A stretch of 64,000 nt of DNA, from assembly GCF_000828085.3 (NCBI RefSeq), contig NZ_JXCA02000027.1:91435-155434 (forward strand). The letters run 5' to 3'. The position numbers and the translations under genes are program-made. The notes beneath the pieces are model-generated. The model ran no database searches. It saw nothing but the letters and a program-made list of their open reading frames with translations, and had not been told where the DNA came from. The stretch is from Scytonema tolypothrichoides VB-61278 (GTDB lineage: Bacteria > Cyanobacteriota > Cyanobacteriia > Cyanobacteriales > Nostocaceae). Shown here piece after piece: positions 37,011-46,138 of this stretch (the stretch's first letter is position 1; each line of letters begins with the position of its first letter).

Positions 37011-37358
37011 TTAGCAAAAATCGTGACCTCCAGCTTCAAACAAAGCTTTGGTTGCCACTGGAGGCTTTTTGGGAGGATAGGTTGGTTTGGGTGAATTCTC
37101 CCCTGTTTCACTTCCTGGACAGGGGGCAGAAATACATACTACTCCTCCTTCTTCACCTACAGCTAGAGTGGTGACTGTCCCTCCTTCTTCACCTAAAGCT
37201 AGAGTGGTGACTGTCCCTCCTTCTTCACCTACAGCTTCAGTGGTCGCTATACTCAGTCCACCTACGACTTGGGCAGCCTCTTCATCATTGAGGTCGTCTT
37301 CAAAATTGAGTTCTATTGCTTCTAAATCTGAAACATCTAGACCAAAGGGATGGTTCAT
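37011..37358 (-). CDS. graspetide precursor peptide, three TTxxxxEE cores
   Basis: A 115-residue ribosomal peptide precursor. The acidic leader (1-34) ends in the Gly-Gly motif AAQVVGG (28-34). Three cores follow at a strict 12-residue period: TTEAVGEE (39-46), TTLALGEE (51-58) and TTLAVGEE (63-70), each flanked by GG. TTxxxxEE is the consensus of plesiocin (group 2 graspetides), in which two Thr are esterified to two Glu per core, giving hairpin-like bicycles. The tail (71-115) is unusual, with Cys75, Cys80, Cys115 and PTYPPKKPP. ATG 37358 has AGGAGA six bases upstream, an excellent start. The partner ATP-grasp gene follows on the same strand. Confidence 0.85.
   Translation of the reverse strand: MNHPFGLDVSDLEAIELNFEDDLNDEEAAQVVGGLSIATTEAVGEEGGTVTTLALGEEGGTVTTLAVGEEGGVVCISAPCPGSETGENSPKPTYPPKKPPVATKALFEAGGHDFC
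37145..37244 (-). repeat. 36-base tandem repeats encoding the graspetide cores
   Basis: Two adjacent 36-base units (37145-37180 and 37181-37216) differ at one base. A third, more diverged partial unit follows to about 37244. Each encodes GGTVTTLA-x-GEE, so the core number has probably changed by unit duplication. Confidence 0.8.
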
Positions 37359-37834
37359 AACAGTTCTCCTGGGTTTGTTAAATTCTTGGGTTTCGTACTG
37401 GTTTCCTAAGTGTTAGGAAAAGGTTCTTATTCCTGTACTTGGTTATATATTTACCAGATTTTTGTCGTTCTTATTACAAATTTTTTGTACAAAATTTTAA
37501 GGCTTATTAATTTAAAAATAAGTCAAGCAAATACCCTCTTTTATCGTTCTTCCTGTCCTGTTATCTGCTATCTGACTAGTAGATTGAACTGTTGATCTCA
37601 AAGAAGTGGTTTATTTGCTTTTTGCAGTGGAGATTTTGGGATATGAGCCATCGACACGCCGTATTTTCAGTTTGGCGAGCAGATACTCCCTTCCCGCCAT
37701 AAGATTACCGTTCTTCTTCTGTTGTTTCTATGCGCCAAGGGCGCACGCTACGCTAACGCGCCTTCGCGGTTCATTCAAATAGCTGTTCTTCGAGCGGGAA
37801 GAGAGTAGTAATATACTGTACCGGCTTCGCCACT
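37359..37834. other. intergenic upstream of the graspetide precursor
   Basis: About 476 bases. The part next to the precursor is very AT-rich and should hold its promoter. A TTGACT (reverse complement near 37520) is a possible -35, but no well-spaced -10 stands out. A short GC-rich repeat-like patch (GCGCACGCTACGCTAACGCG) lies near 37740-37760. I found no second precursor peptide here. Confidence 0.5.
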
Positions 37835-38482
37835 TTATGGGGACAAACGCACAATTTTCCAACTGCCATCATCTAATAAGCGAGTATAAAGCAAGCGATC
37901 ATGTAAGCGGTTGGAACGCCCTTGCCAAAATTCGATTTCTGTTGGAATCACACGCAAGCCTCCCCAGTGTGGTGGTCGCTTAACATCTTGGTTTTGATAT
38001 TGAATTTGCAACTCCTGCATCCGTTGTTCCAGCACTTCTCGGCTTTCTATCACCTGACTTTGATCAGACGCCCATGCACCTAAACGACTGTTTAAAGGAC
38101 GACTATAAAAATACTCATCTGATTCTTTCTGGGAAACTTTTTCTACAAGCCCAGAAATACGGACTTGGCGTTCTAGTTCCGCCCACCAGAAAACTAACGA
38201 AGCTTGAGGATTTTCTGCTAACTCTTGTCCTTTGTGACTGTTGTAGTTGGTGTAGAAGACAAAGCCCCGTTGGTCAAAACCTTTGAGCAGCACGATTCTT
38301 GCCGAGGGCTTACCGTCTAGTGTAGCGGTGGCTACAGTCATCGCGTTCGGTTCCGGGAGTTGGGCTGCTAATGCTTGGTCAAACCATTGTCTAAACTGTA
38401 TAAAAGGGTTAGAATTTACATCCTTTTCGCTTAAACTTTGCAAGGTGTAGTCTTTGCGAAGGTCGGAGATCGTTTTGTCCAT
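37835..38482 (-). CDS. pdxH: pyridoxamine 5'-phosphate oxidase
   Basis: A 215-residue FMN enzyme that oxidises pyridoxamine or pyridoxine 5'-phosphate to pyridoxal 5'-phosphate in the cytoplasm. The split-barrel FMN fold shows as [37 protein letters not shown] with [29 protein letters not shown] and the C-terminal [13 protein letters not shown], which holds substrate-binding Arg and His, are all intact. The length is normal for the family. ATG 38482 has AGGAAA about nine bases upstream. It is divergent from the AI-2E transporter gene. Confidence 0.96.
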   Translation of the reverse strand: MDKTISDLRKDYTLQSLSEKDVNSNPFIQFRQWFDQALAAQLPEPNAMTVATATLDGKPSARIVLLKGFDQRGFVFYTNYNSHKGQELAENPQASLVFWWAELERQVRISGLVEKVSQKESDEYFYSRPLNSRLGAWASDQSQVIESREVLEQRMQELQIQYQNQDVKRPPHWGGLRVIPTEIEFWQGRSNRLHDRLLYTRLLDDGSWKIVRLSP

Positions 38483-38626
38483 TTTTGTTTACTTTCCTAT
38501 TATTAAGTACGTCTTTCAGTACGCTTATGTGTGTATTTGCAAAAATATCTATCTAATTTACATGGTCATCAGCTTTCACCAAGTTGTACCTAATGTGTCA
38601 AGGCGTTTTAACACAGATAACACAAG

Positions 38627-39682
38627 ATGTACCGTTCAGCCTCAGTTCAACGTCTGTTAATATACGGTCTGAGCGGTCCGATTATCGCTCTTAATCTCTG
38701 GTTGCTGTATGTGATTTTTCGCTTATTCCAGCACCCCATCACCATTGTGAGCATTGCAGCAATTCTGGCTTTTTTACTGAATTACCCAGTCAAGTTCTTT
38801 GAACGCATTGCCTTGACCCGTGCTCAAGCAGTTATTATTGTATTGCTGTTAACTCTAACGCTTTTGGTCATTCTTGGCGTCACGCTCGTACCAGTAGTTA
38901 TTGACCAAACAATACAACTTTTAAATAAAATTCCAGATTGGCTAGCCGCCAGTCAAGCAAATTTGGAGTATATTGAAGCTTTCGCTAAAAAGCGGCGTTT
39001 ACCCCTAGATTTGAGGGTCGTCAGCAATCAAATCAATGCAAACATTCAGAGTTTGGTGCAACAGTTGGCTTCGGTTGCTGTAGGATTTGCGGGAACACTG
39101 TTATCGGGTTTGGTTGATTTGATACTGGTAGTGGTGCTGGCATTTTATATGTTGTTGTATGGCGATCGCGTATGGTCTGGCTTATTCAACTTCTTACCAC
39201 CTCATATTCGATTCCCCTTAACCACATCTTTACGACTTAATTTCCACTACTTTTTCCTCAGCCAGATTTTGCTAGCATTGTTCATGGTAATTAGCCTGAC
39301 TCCGATTTTCTTAGTTCTCAAAGTACCTTTTGCTTTGTTATTTGCCATATTTATAGGTATATCCCAACTCATCCCCTTCATCGGGGCGACTTTTGGTATT
39401 GGTCTGGTTACTTTTTTAGTGTTGCTTCAAAGTTGGTGGTTGGCAGTTCAAGTCGCTGTGGCTGCCATTGTCATGCAGCAAATCAAAGATAATCTGTTAG
39501 GTCCAAAGTTACTTGGCGATTTTATTGGTATTAATCCCATCTGGATTTTTGTGGCTATTCTCATGGGATTTGAGATTGCAGGTTTATTAGGGACATTGGT
39601 TGCTATTCCTATTGCTGGTACCATAAAAGTTACTTTCGATGCTATCAAAGGCGGTAACATAAGAAAAAGTGTAACTGAGTAG
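38627..39682 (+). CDS. AI-2E family transporter (TqsA/YdiK-like)
   Basis: A 351-residue polytopic membrane protein of the AI-2 exporter superfamily. It has about seven to eight hydrophobic helices with the family pattern ISIAAILAFLLNYPVKFFERI early, a long amphipathic middle segment, and QLIPFIGATFGIGLV, the conserved PxxG region. NPIWIFVAILMGFEIAGLLGTLVAIPIAGTIKV follows at the C-terminus. The export substrate is not predictable; members include Na+/H+ antiporters and putative autoinducer exporters. The start is ATG 38627. Confidence 0.88.
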   Translation: MYRSASVQRLLIYGLSGPIIALNLWLLYVIFRLFQHPITIVSIAAILAFLLNYPVKFFERIALTRAQAVIIVLLLTLTLLVILGVTLVPVVIDQTIQLLNKIPDWLAASQANLEYIEAFAKKRRLPLDLRVVSNQINANIQSLVQQLASVAVGFAGTLLSGLVDLILVVVLAFYMLLYGDRVWSGLFNFLPPHIRFPLTTSLRLNFHYFFLSQILLALFMVISLTPIFLVLKVPFALLFAIFIGISQLIPFIGATFGIGLVTFLVLLQSWWLAVQVAVAAIVMQQIKDNLLGPKLLGDFIGINPIWIFVAILMGFEIAGLLGTLVAIPIAGTIKVTFDAIKGGNIRKSVTE

Positions 39683-40188
39683 GAGTTTTTGGAATGATTG
39701 ATAAGGATTTAATATATAGAGGATAATGCAAATATTATTATGATTTCTTATAGCCATTTTTTTGACACAAGCGCGTGTATAAAAAGATTATATGTTATAC
39801 TTTATAAGTTAGATTTATTCTAGTACCATTTTGTTTAACTGCAATCCTAAATAGTTTGTGAAATTCTTCCTGAGCGTTGTCATTTGTCGAGTATCCTTAC
39901 ATTTTTTAGTACAACAAATGACTGGAGTGCCATAGACGGGTTTTCTGCCTGTGGATACTGAAGTGAAAAACCCTGCTGGAGCTTAGGCTCCAAGAGTAAC
40001 GGATTACCTCAAAAGTTGTTTCACAACTCAAACAGGATCAGAACTGCTGTAGATGTGCAACCCTAAGTTTTTAAAATATTTTGGATAGCAAGTTGCCCTA
40101 TCTTCAAGCACCATTCAAAATGGTTTCATTCAGGCACAATTTTCCGGGAAGCATTGGGCAAAAACAATTATCTAGTCTTTAGTTTCCA
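39683..40188. other. intergenic, small hairpin only
   Basis: About 500 bases before the LapA-like gene. A short hairpin TGGAGC-ttag-GCTCCA occurs at 39977-39992 within otherwise unstructured sequence. An AT-rich TTATATGTTATACTTTATAAG patch near 39790 could be promoter DNA. No reading frame is supported. Confidence 0.45.
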
Positions 40189-40548
40189 ATGAGACAAATC
40201 AACTTCGTAATAATTTTTATCTTTTGTTTAGCCTTGGCTTTATTTGCCCTCGAAAACACTCAACCTGGAACAATAAATGTCGTTCCAGAAGTACAGGTGG
40301 AAGCACCAATTGCAATTGAGTTGCTTTTGGCAAGTGGGATAGGAGCTGTTTTGGCTTGGTTGTATAGTATCTGGACACGTTTTCAGAGACTGCTAGTTTC
40401 TGGTCCACAAGTGCGACAGAAAAATCTCCAAATTAAGGAATTAGAAAGCAAGGTTGAACAATATCAAGCGGAAGTTCAATCTTTGAAGCTTGCTCTACCA
40501 CCAGTGAATGATTCTGTAGCAAAGGAAGCACAAATCATCACTCAATAA
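40189..40548 (+). CDS. LapA-domain (DUF1049) membrane protein
   Basis: A 119-residue protein with two membrane helices (about 4-22 and 42-62) around an ENTQPGTINVVPEVQVEAP loop, then a cytoplasmic coiled-coil tail (QKNLQIKELESKVEQYQAEVQSLK). This matches the LapA/YciS family, which assists lipopolysaccharide assembly in proteobacteria. The cyanobacterial role is not established. Start at ATG 40189. It precedes scpA by about 110 bases in the same direction, with a 9-bp inverted repeat between them. Confidence 0.8.
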   Translation: MRQINFVIIFIFCLALALFALENTQPGTINVVPEVQVEAPIAIELLLASGIGAVLAWLYSIWTRFQRLLVSGPQVRQKNLQIKELESKVEQYQAEVQSLKLALPPVNDSVAKEAQIITQ

Positions 40549-40568
40549 AACAATTTGGTTAGTGATGA

Positions 40569-40606
40569 GTTAGTAGTTGTTAGTTGTTCCACTAACGACT
40601 ACTAAC
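40569..40606. terminator. inverted repeat between lapA-like gene and scpA
   Basis: Arms GTTAGTAGT (40569-40577) and ACTACTAAC (40598-40606), nine pairs with a 20-base loop that itself contains further GTTAG/CTAAC complementarity. There is no T-run, so a terminator role is uncertain. Confidence 0.35.
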
Positions 40607-40660
40607 ACAACACACAGCAATTCTTCATACAAAACCTGAAATCCAATATCCAAAGAATTA

Positions 40661-41503
40661 ATGGATGCTTCCGAATTATTGGAAAAAATTACACTCCTGA
40701 TTCATCAGGCAGAACTTGGGGAAATAGACCCTTGGGATGTTAAGGTGATTTCGGTGATTGACCATTATTTGGAACTAATGGGATCGGAGGCAACCACCAG
40801 GGGCTATGAAGCTGACTTGTCGAAATCAGGACAGGCTTTTTTGTCGGCATCCAAACTTGTGTTATTTAAAGCAAATACTTTGATGCAATTGCAATCGTCA
40901 GCACAAGAGCAAGAAGCTGCGGAAAATGATGCATTACTGGAGAGTGAAGACGGGATCATCCATCAAGCTCAACGCTTACCCTTAGAACGGCACTTGCGTC
41001 GTCGTCCGACAGCAATGCCACCGTCAAAGCGTCGCGTGACTTTGCAAGAACTGATTTCGCAATTGCAAATCATGGCTCAACAATTGAAACTGGTAGAAAA
41101 AGCCAATAAACCTGCCCGTCAGAAACGGCAACCTAGTTTGCAAAGTATGCGGGCAGCATTAGAGTTAGCTCACCAGGAAAATCTTACAGAAGTGGCTTTT
41201 GAACTAGAGCAGCTATTGCAAAGTGTGGCAACAGAATTGAGTTTACAGAACACTTGGCTGAATCTTGAACAGCTTGTAGAGTTGTGGACGCACAGTAAGC
41301 AACCACAACAGAATAAAGCACACACATCGCAACATAGCCACGTAGTTGTTAGTGTTTTCTGGGCGCTCTTACTGCTTTGTGCTCAATCAAAAGTGGAGCT
41401 ATTTCAGGAGGAGTTTTATCAGGAAATTAAAATCAGGTTACTTACAGATTCAGCCAATCATGAATCCATAGAGACTCCCCTGAATTCAGAGTTTGCAACA
41501 TAG
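40661..41503 (+). CDS. scpA: segregation and condensation protein A
   Basis: A 280-residue kleisin that bridges SMC ATPase heads with ScpB to organise the chromosome. The N-terminal helical domain is diagnostic: LEKITLLIHQAELGEIDPWDVKVISVIDHYLELM, then LSASKLVLFKANTLM. The C-terminal winged helix, which binds the SMC cap, is visible from about residue 225 onward (VVVSVFWALLLLCAQSKVELFQEEFYQEIKIRL). The middle is a polar, variable linker, as usual. scpB and smc are not in the window. Start at ATG 40661. Confidence 0.88.
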   Translation: MDASELLEKITLLIHQAELGEIDPWDVKVISVIDHYLELMGSEATTRGYEADLSKSGQAFLSASKLVLFKANTLMQLQSSAQEQEAAENDALLESEDGIIHQAQRLPLERHLRRRPTAMPPSKRRVTLQELISQLQIMAQQLKLVEKANKPARQKRQPSLQSMRAALELAHQENLTEVAFELEQLLQSVATELSLQNTWLNLEQLVELWTHSKQPQQNKAHTSQHSHVVVSVFWALLLLCAQSKVELFQEEFYQEIKIRLLTDSANHESIETPLNSEFAT

Positions 41504-42225
41504 GAATATTCAAGATTATCAGAGTTTGGCTTCAGTAAATTCCAAAATCCGATTAAATTGATAAAGATAACAAATGAAAAGATGTAGATACCAACAGACA
41601 TTTTGCCAAATCAGGGAAACCTTGGTGTACAAGTTACTTGTTCTGGATGGTGCTCAGACAGCGCTCTTTGGAGGAGGATTTGGTGCGCCTTGGTGATTGC
41701 ATCCAACGTTAGCACAATTCCTAAGCTCTCGCGTTGCAAGAGCGTGCCTTCCGAGTATACGAAGCGTGCGCTTTATGACGGGGCGAGTGTCCGTAAGTCC
41801 GATGAACAAGCACTCTGCTGTATAGGGTGTTAAAAGGGATCAGGACATAGGTTTAGTGGAGGCATACTCATATTTCTTCCTCCAGACGGTTCTTTGTTGG
41901 CGCAAGCCTCCACAGCCATAGAGCTTCTCGTAAAGCTTAACGGGCTTCTGGCAGGGTAAGCTAGAGTAGGAGCAAGAATGATATAAAGTCATGAAGTGTG
42001 AATGCTGAAAGCTGGGTATGAAAATTTTATACTGCATACTTCATATTTTCTATTTTCTTCATGCTTTATACTTGACGCTATTAGTTAGGTTATGCCAATA
42101 ATTGCGTCAAAGTATCTTGATGTCTGTGAACCGTGCTTTCAGGGGTAACTGAAATCAGAAATAAACTCACGATGAAATATTACTTCTTAACAGTAAACTG
42201 GCTTGTGGTTGAGGAATAAATATAT
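41504..42225. other. intergenic, repeat-like debris
   Basis: About 720 bases. The part at 41640-41830 resembles the short GC-rich dispersed repeats seen elsewhere. The rest is AT-rich, with TTCATATTTTC-like low-complexity sequence near 42040. Short frames on both strands (about 65-76 codons) lack ribosome-binding sites and recognisable sequence. The last 100 bases must contain the promoter of the nucleotidyltransferase gene. Confidence 0.45.
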
Positions 42226-43392
42226 ATGAAAGCGATGATTCTCGCAGCTGGTAAAGGTACTCGCGTACGTCCTATTACCTACACAACCCCCAAACCGATG
42301 ATGCCCATTCTCCAGAAGCCAGTGATGGAATTTTTACTGGAACTTCTACGTCAGCATGGGTTTGACCAGATTATGGTCAATGTTAGCCATTTAGCAGAGG
42401 AAATAGAGAGTTATTTCCGTGATGGTCAGCGGTTTGGTGTGCAAATTGCCTACTCTTTTGAAGGTCGGATTGTTGAGGGTAGCCTCGTTGGGGAAGCCGT
42501 TGGTTCTGCCGGGGGAATGCGGAAGATCCAAGACTTTCACCCATTCTTTGATGATACCTTTGTGGTGTTGTGTGGCGATGCCCTGATTGACCTAGATTTG
42601 ACTGCGGCTGTGAAGTGGCATAAATCTAAAGGATCTCTTGCCACCATTATCATGAAATCCGTGCCCAAGGAAGAAGTTTCTAGCTATGGTGTAGTCGTCA
42701 CGGACGAAGATGGCCGTGTCAAAGCTTTCCAGGAAAAACCCAAAGTTGAGGAAGCTTTGAGTACTAATATCAACACAGGTATTTATATTTTTGAACCAGA
42801 GGTATTTAATTATATCCCTTCTGGGGTAGAGTATGACATCGGCGGCCAACTTTTCCCCAAACTGGTAGAAATTGGTGCCCCCTTCTACGCTATTCCTATG
42901 GACTTTGAATGGGTGGATATTGGAAAAGTTCCAGACTACTGGCGGGCAATTCGTGGTGTCCTCTTAGGGGAAATTAAGAACGTGCAAATCCCCGGACAAC
43001 AAGTCGCACCTGGCATTTATACTGGCATGAATGTTGCTGTCAATTGGGATAAAGTGGATATTACAGGTCCAGTTTATATCGGCGGCATGACCAAGATTGA
43101 AGATGGAGCCAAAATTGTTGGGCCCACCATGATAGGTCCAAATTGCTGGGTATGCAGTGGTGCCACGGTAGAAAACAGTGTGATTTTTGAGTGGTCACGA
43201 CTGGGTCCGGGAGTACGGCTTGTGGACAAGTTGGTATTTGGTCGTCATTGTGTAGACAAAACTGGAGCAACGATAGATGTCCAAGCAGCTGCTTTAGACT
43301 GGCTCATTACCGATGCTCGTCAAGACCCACCATCCCATACGCCAGTGGAACGGCAAGCTATTGCTGAATTGTTGGGAAATAATGCTAGTTAG
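42226..43392 (+). CDS. NDP-sugar nucleotidyltransferase (mannose-1-phosphate guanylyltransferase-like)
   Basis: A 388-residue enzyme that makes an activated sugar (NDP-hexose) from a sugar 1-phosphate and NTP. The N-terminal domain has the signature LAAGKGTRVRPITYTTPKPMMPILQKP (6-32), VLCGDALIDLDL with the metal-binding Asp, and the sugar-binding FQEKP and GIYIFEP. The C-terminal third is a left-handed beta-helix (ITGPVYIGGMTKIEDGAKIVGPTMIGPNCWVCSGATVENS). Guanylyl- and glucose-1-phosphate transferases share this layout, so the base is uncertain. It is not in the polysaccharide locus but could feed it. Start at ATG 42226. Confidence 0.87.
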   Translation: MKAMILAAGKGTRVRPITYTTPKPMMPILQKPVMEFLLELLRQHGFDQIMVNVSHLAEEIESYFRDGQRFGVQIAYSFEGRIVEGSLVGEAVGSAGGMRKIQDFHPFFDDTFVVLCGDALIDLDLTAAVKWHKSKGSLATIIMKSVPKEEVSSYGVVVTDEDGRVKAFQEKPKVEEALSTNINTGIYIFEPEVFNYIPSGVEYDIGGQLFPKLVEIGAPFYAIPMDFEWVDIGKVPDYWRAIRGVLLGEIKNVQIPGQQVAPGIYTGMNVAVNWDKVDITGPVYIGGMTKIEDGAKIVGPTMIGPNCWVCSGATVENSVIFEWSRLGPGVRLVDKLVFGRHCVDKTGATIDVQAAALDWLITDARQDPPSHTPVERQAIAELLGNNAS

Positions 43393-43768
43393 CATTAATC
43401 ATTAGTCATTACGAGGCAGTGCGTTGCAGCGCCAGTACTTGATGAGGGTTTCCCTCACGCTTGTTCTGGCGTAGGGTTCCCCAACGCCACTGCGTTGGGG
43501 AGGACAGTGCCGGGCGTAGTCGTCGAGGTCTTGGGGAGCCAGTGCGTTGCGGAGGTTCCCTCCGTTGTAGCATCTGGCGTGGTTTCCACGCCAGGTGCTT
43601 CAAGTCGGCGGAAGCGCCCCCTTAGGGGCTAGCGGCTTCCCGTAGGGTAGCGTCTGGCGTGTTTCCCCAAGTTGCGCATCTGCTGTCGGGTTTCCCGACA
43701 GTCGGTGCATGTGGCGTCCCGTTGTAGCACCTGCCGTTCATTAGTTCATGACTAATGACTTTTAACTT
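43393..43768. repeat. cluster of triloop palindromes
   Basis: At least four palindromes with three-base loops of the form GG-TT(T/C)-CC are packed here: TGAGGG/CCCTCA (43443-43457), CGGAGG/CCTCCG (43550-43564), CTGGCGTGG/CCACGCCAG (43574-43594) and CTGTCGGG/CCCGACAG (43683-43701). They lie between two convergent genes. The pattern resembles REP-like dispersed elements; no transposase is nearby. One or more may terminate transcription. Confidence 0.65.
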
Positions 43769-45784
43769 TTAACTATTCAGGTAAGTGTACCGTCGCAAAC
43801 TTTGTTCATAGGTTTGTAGCAGTCTTTGAGCTTCCGCTAAAGTGATGTGATTTTCTTCTAAAGCATGCTCACAACGCTGGCGAATGCTTTCCACCATATC
43901 TTCAGAGTCATACTGCACATAGCTCACCACTTCGCTCATCGTATCACCTTTAACGACGTGTTCAATTTGATAACCTTTTGGAGTCAATTGGATGTGAACT
44001 GCGTTGGTGTCGCCAAAGAGATTGTGCAAATTGCCCATAATTTCTTGGTAAGCTCCGTTAAGGAACATTCCGAGATAGTAGGGTTCTCCTGACTTGAAGG
44101 GGTGCAGTTCTAAAACTGACTTCACATCCCGCAGGTCAATAAATCTGTCGATTTTGCCATCACTATCGCATGTTAGGTCTGCCAAAATTCCTCGCCGTGT
44201 TGGTTCTTCATCCAAACGGTGAATTGGCATGATGGGGAAAAGCTGATCAATAGCCCAACAGTCAGGTGCAGATTGAAACACAGAAAGATTGACATAGTAG
44301 ATAGAAGCCATGATTTGTTCTAGGTCTTCCAATTCGTCGGGTACGTATTCCTGCTTTCTGGTTATTTCAAGAATTTTTTGACAACAAGCCCAGTAAAATC
44401 TTTCAGCTTTAGCACGTTCCGTAAGACTTAAAATCCCTAAGTTGAAGCGACTGATGGCTTCTTCTTTAAATTGGGTAGCGTCGTGGTAAAGTTCTTGGTA
44501 ATTCTCCTCATTAACAGATTGGTAGGTTTCCCACAGGTAAGTAATAATCGGGGATTCACCTTCTTTTGGTGACTCTGGTGGATCAAGAGGGACAACGCTG
44601 GTACTGAGAACGTCAAAAATCAGCATCGATTGATGGGAAGCGATCGCCCGTCCGCTTTCGCTTATCAGTGTTGGTACGGAAATTTTTCGCTCTGCACAGG
44701 TATCTTTTAACTCTGCCACGATATCGTTGGCATAGTTCTGCATATTATAGTTTTTCGAGGCATAGAAGTTGGTTTGCGAACCGTCATAATCGACACCCAA
44801 GCCACCACCAACATCAAGATACTTCATATTAGCCCCCAATCCTGCTAGTTCTACATAGATCCGACTGGCTTCTTGGATGGCATCTTTAATCACATTAATT
44901 GCAGAGATTTGCGAGCCGATGTGGAAGTGTAATAGCTGTAAGGAACCCAATAGGTTAGCTTCGCGTAACTTGTCAACTGCCTGAATAATTTCGGGGATGG
45001 TGAGACCAAATTTAGCGCGATCGCCTGTAGAGGTTCCCCAACGTCCCATACCTTGGGTACTCAGTTTAGCTCTCACACCGACAATTGGATCAATTCCCAA
45101 TTGTTGGCTAACTGAAATCACCAAATCAACTTCTTCGATTTGTTCTAGGACAATAATCGGCTTTTGCCCTAGTCTTTGTGCCAGCATCGCTGTCTCGATG
45201 TATTCTCGGTCTTTGTAGCCATTGCAAATCAGCAGCGCACCTGGTGTATCCAACAAAGCGAGGGCAATCATTAATTCTGGCTTAGAACCAGCTTCTAAGC
45301 CAAATTGATGGGGTTTGCCGAACCTCACCAAGTCCTCTATCAAGTGTCTTTGCTGATTGCACTTGACAGGAAAGACACCACGGTAAACACCTGGGTAGTT
45401 GTAACGCGCGATCGCTTTCGCAAAACAAGCGTTTAACCGCTCAATCCTGTCTTCCAAAATATCCGAGAAACGAATCAGTAGGGGCAGCCCTAGGTTACGC
45501 TGTTTAAGGGCATTGACGAGTTCATATAAGTCCAAAGAACCGCCGCGATCGCCCTTAGGAGAAACAGTGATATGACCTGCTGCGTTTATAGAAAAGTAAG
45601 GCTGTCCCCAACCTTCTATTCGGTAAAGTTCTTCACTCTGTTCTATTGTCCATAGGCGAGGTGCATCTAGTGATGTGGCTGGTGGTAGCAGCTTTCTTTG
45701 TTTATTATTTTTCAATTGTGCTTTCTGTCCATCGGACGGCAGTTTCACCACCTCTTCTAATGTCTCAGTTGACTCAAGATGCAT
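43769..45784 (-). CDS. speA: biosynthetic arginine decarboxylase
   Basis: About 671 residues from ATG 45784. It decarboxylates L-arginine to agmatine, the first step of polyamine synthesis, using PLP. The alanine-racemase-like barrel has the PLP lysine in YRGVFPVKCNQQRHLIED. LLHFHIGSQI, ISESGRAI and LADLTCDSDGKIDRFID at the C-terminal sheet complete the active site. The start region APRLWTIEQSEELYRIEGWG is typical of bacterial SpeA. The frame is open to TTG 45823, but no conserved sequence lies before the ATG. It is a single gene. Confidence 0.95.
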   Translation of the reverse strand: MHLESTETLEEVVKLPSDGQKAQLKNNKQRKLLPPATSLDAPRLWTIEQSEELYRIEGWGQPYFSINAAGHITVSPKGDRGGSLDLYELVNALKQRNLGLPLLIRFSDILEDRIERLNACFAKAIARYNYPGVYRGVFPVKCNQQRHLIEDLVRFGKPHQFGLEAGSKPELMIALALLDTPGALLICNGYKDREYIETAMLAQRLGQKPIIVLEQIEEVDLVISVSQQLGIDPIVGVRAKLSTQGMGRWGTSTGDRAKFGLTIPEIIQAVDKLREANLLGSLQLLHFHIGSQISAINVIKDAIQEASRIYVELAGLGANMKYLDVGGGLGVDYDGSQTNFYASKNYNMQNYANDIVAELKDTCAERKISVPTLISESGRAIASHQSMLIFDVLSTSVVPLDPPESPKEGESPIITYLWETYQSVNEENYQELYHDATQFKEEAISRFNLGILSLTERAKAERFYWACCQKILEITRKQEYVPDELEDLEQIMASIYYVNLSVFQSAPDCWAIDQLFPIMPIHRLDEEPTRRGILADLTCDSDGKIDRFIDLRDVKSVLELHPFKSGEPYYLGMFLNGAYQEIMGNLHNLFGDTNAVHIQLTPKGYQIEHVVKGDTMSEVVSYVQYDSEDMVESIRQRCEHALEENHITLAEAQRLLQTYEQSLRRYTYLNS

Positions 45785-46138
45785 TTCTTCACTGACCTCT
45801 ATGTTAGACCCACGAGAATACAATTTAGCGTATTCGTCTCTACTCGCACATGCACTTAGAGATACTTTCTGAGATATTCTCAGTATTGGTCATAACTCAC
45901 TCAAAATTTGTCATTAATTCTTGACAAATCAGAGAAAACAAACGACCCTTCGGGTATGCTTATGGCGCACTATTGGTAAACGCCCAACGGGAGAACCCTA
46001 GTGAGTACAGCCATAGAGTGGCAGTTTCTCATGGAACCCCCTTTGAGCGAATGCCTCACCAGTCGCCAAGGCGCAGGAGAACTTCGTGTATAGCACTGGT
46101 TTACAAAAGACCAATTCAGTAAATTTGAGGAGATCGTT
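45785..46138. other. divergent promoter region of speA and ndk with repeats
   Basis: About 350 bases between divergent genes. The central part (45960-46090) carries GC-richer repeat-like sequence. GAGGAG just before 46139 is the ndk ribosome-binding site. Promoters for both genes must lie here but I cannot define them. Confidence 0.5.

Noticed and set aside
41603..42037. Short open frames on both strands downstream of scpA
   Set aside because: They overlap repeat-like DNA, lack ribosome-binding sites, and show no family resemblance.
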